From: Cyrtodaria siliqua
Taxonomy: Eukaryota; Mollusca; Bivalvia; Adapedonta; Hiatellidae
Direction: 5' to 3'
NCBI GenBank assembly: GCA_037043455.1
Contig: JAWPHD010001327.1
Location: 269,350 to 333,349 of the forward strand
Length of the DNA stretch: 64,000 nt
Part shown: positions 63,961 through 64,000 of the stretch, piece after piece
How the letters are laid out: each line of letters begins with the position of its first letter
Position numbering within the stretch: the first letter of the stretch is position 1
The notes under the pieces: generated by a model
What the model was told of the DNA's origin: nothing
The model's input: the letters and a program-made list of their open reading frames with translations, nothing else
Database searches by the model: none
Translations under genes and position numbers: made by a program

Positions 63961-64000
63961 TATTTTGACATAGTTGTGTCTTCAGTGGTGCATCTTTTTT

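Overview
This 64 kb window looks like animal (metazoan) genomic DNA from an invertebrate, most likely a bivalve mollusc or other lophotrochozoan. It is AT-rich, has no operons, and holds tRNA-derived SINEs, LINE fragments, TA-flanked MITEs, fold-back elements and long minisatellites. Two repeat styles resemble ones I associate with bivalve genomes: 'GACGGACGACGGA' tails, and units around 'GTGACCTAGTTTTTGACC'. The species assignment is inference. I see no complete host gene. Nearly everything recognisable is mobile DNA or tandem repeat.

1.5-21.0 kb is a nearly complete but decayed Polinton/Maverick. It has inverted termini of about 190 bp (1501-1693 and 20772-20962) and a candidate 6-bp target duplication, TTGAGA. 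On the + strand it carries a protein-primed family B DNA polymerase (2205-7226). On the - strand it carries a retroviral-type integrase (8884-9813), several small structural or membrane proteins, a packaging ATPase (12669-13546) and the double-jelly-roll major capsid gene (13497-14766). A second + strand block (14814-20623) encodes further virion-type or unknown proteins. Most of these genes have frameshifts or stops. At least seven younger insertions are nested inside: a LINE, two copies of a dispersed repeat (R1), an odd inverted-repeat element with its own reading frame, a TA-MITE, a fold-back element, and a tRNA-Ser SINE inside that fold-back.

21.3-27.4 kb is a second autonomous transposon with an intact 1523-codon reading frame, inverted termini and TTA target duplications. 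Its product has N-terminal Cys/His clusters, a C-terminal cysteine cluster and a region resembling XPG/FEN nucleases, which suggests the Academ superfamily.

27.8-31.7 kb is a roughly 28-bp minisatellite that reverses orientation near 28.45 kb. 33-37.5 kb holds a LINE reverse-transcriptase relic split by a SINE, then a 3.5 kb fold-back element. 39.4-43.6 kb holds a second copy of the TA-MITE and two oppositely oriented arrays of a 21-bp repeat around a SAM-like relic. Next to them is a long hairpin with one 21-bp unit in its loop. 44.2-49.7 kb is a roughly 56-bp tandem array of about 98 units. 50-64 kb is a mosaic of dispersed repeat families (called R1 and R2 here), hairpins, an 83-base G run and short tandem arrays. 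It includes one weak candidate host exon at 49867-49990.
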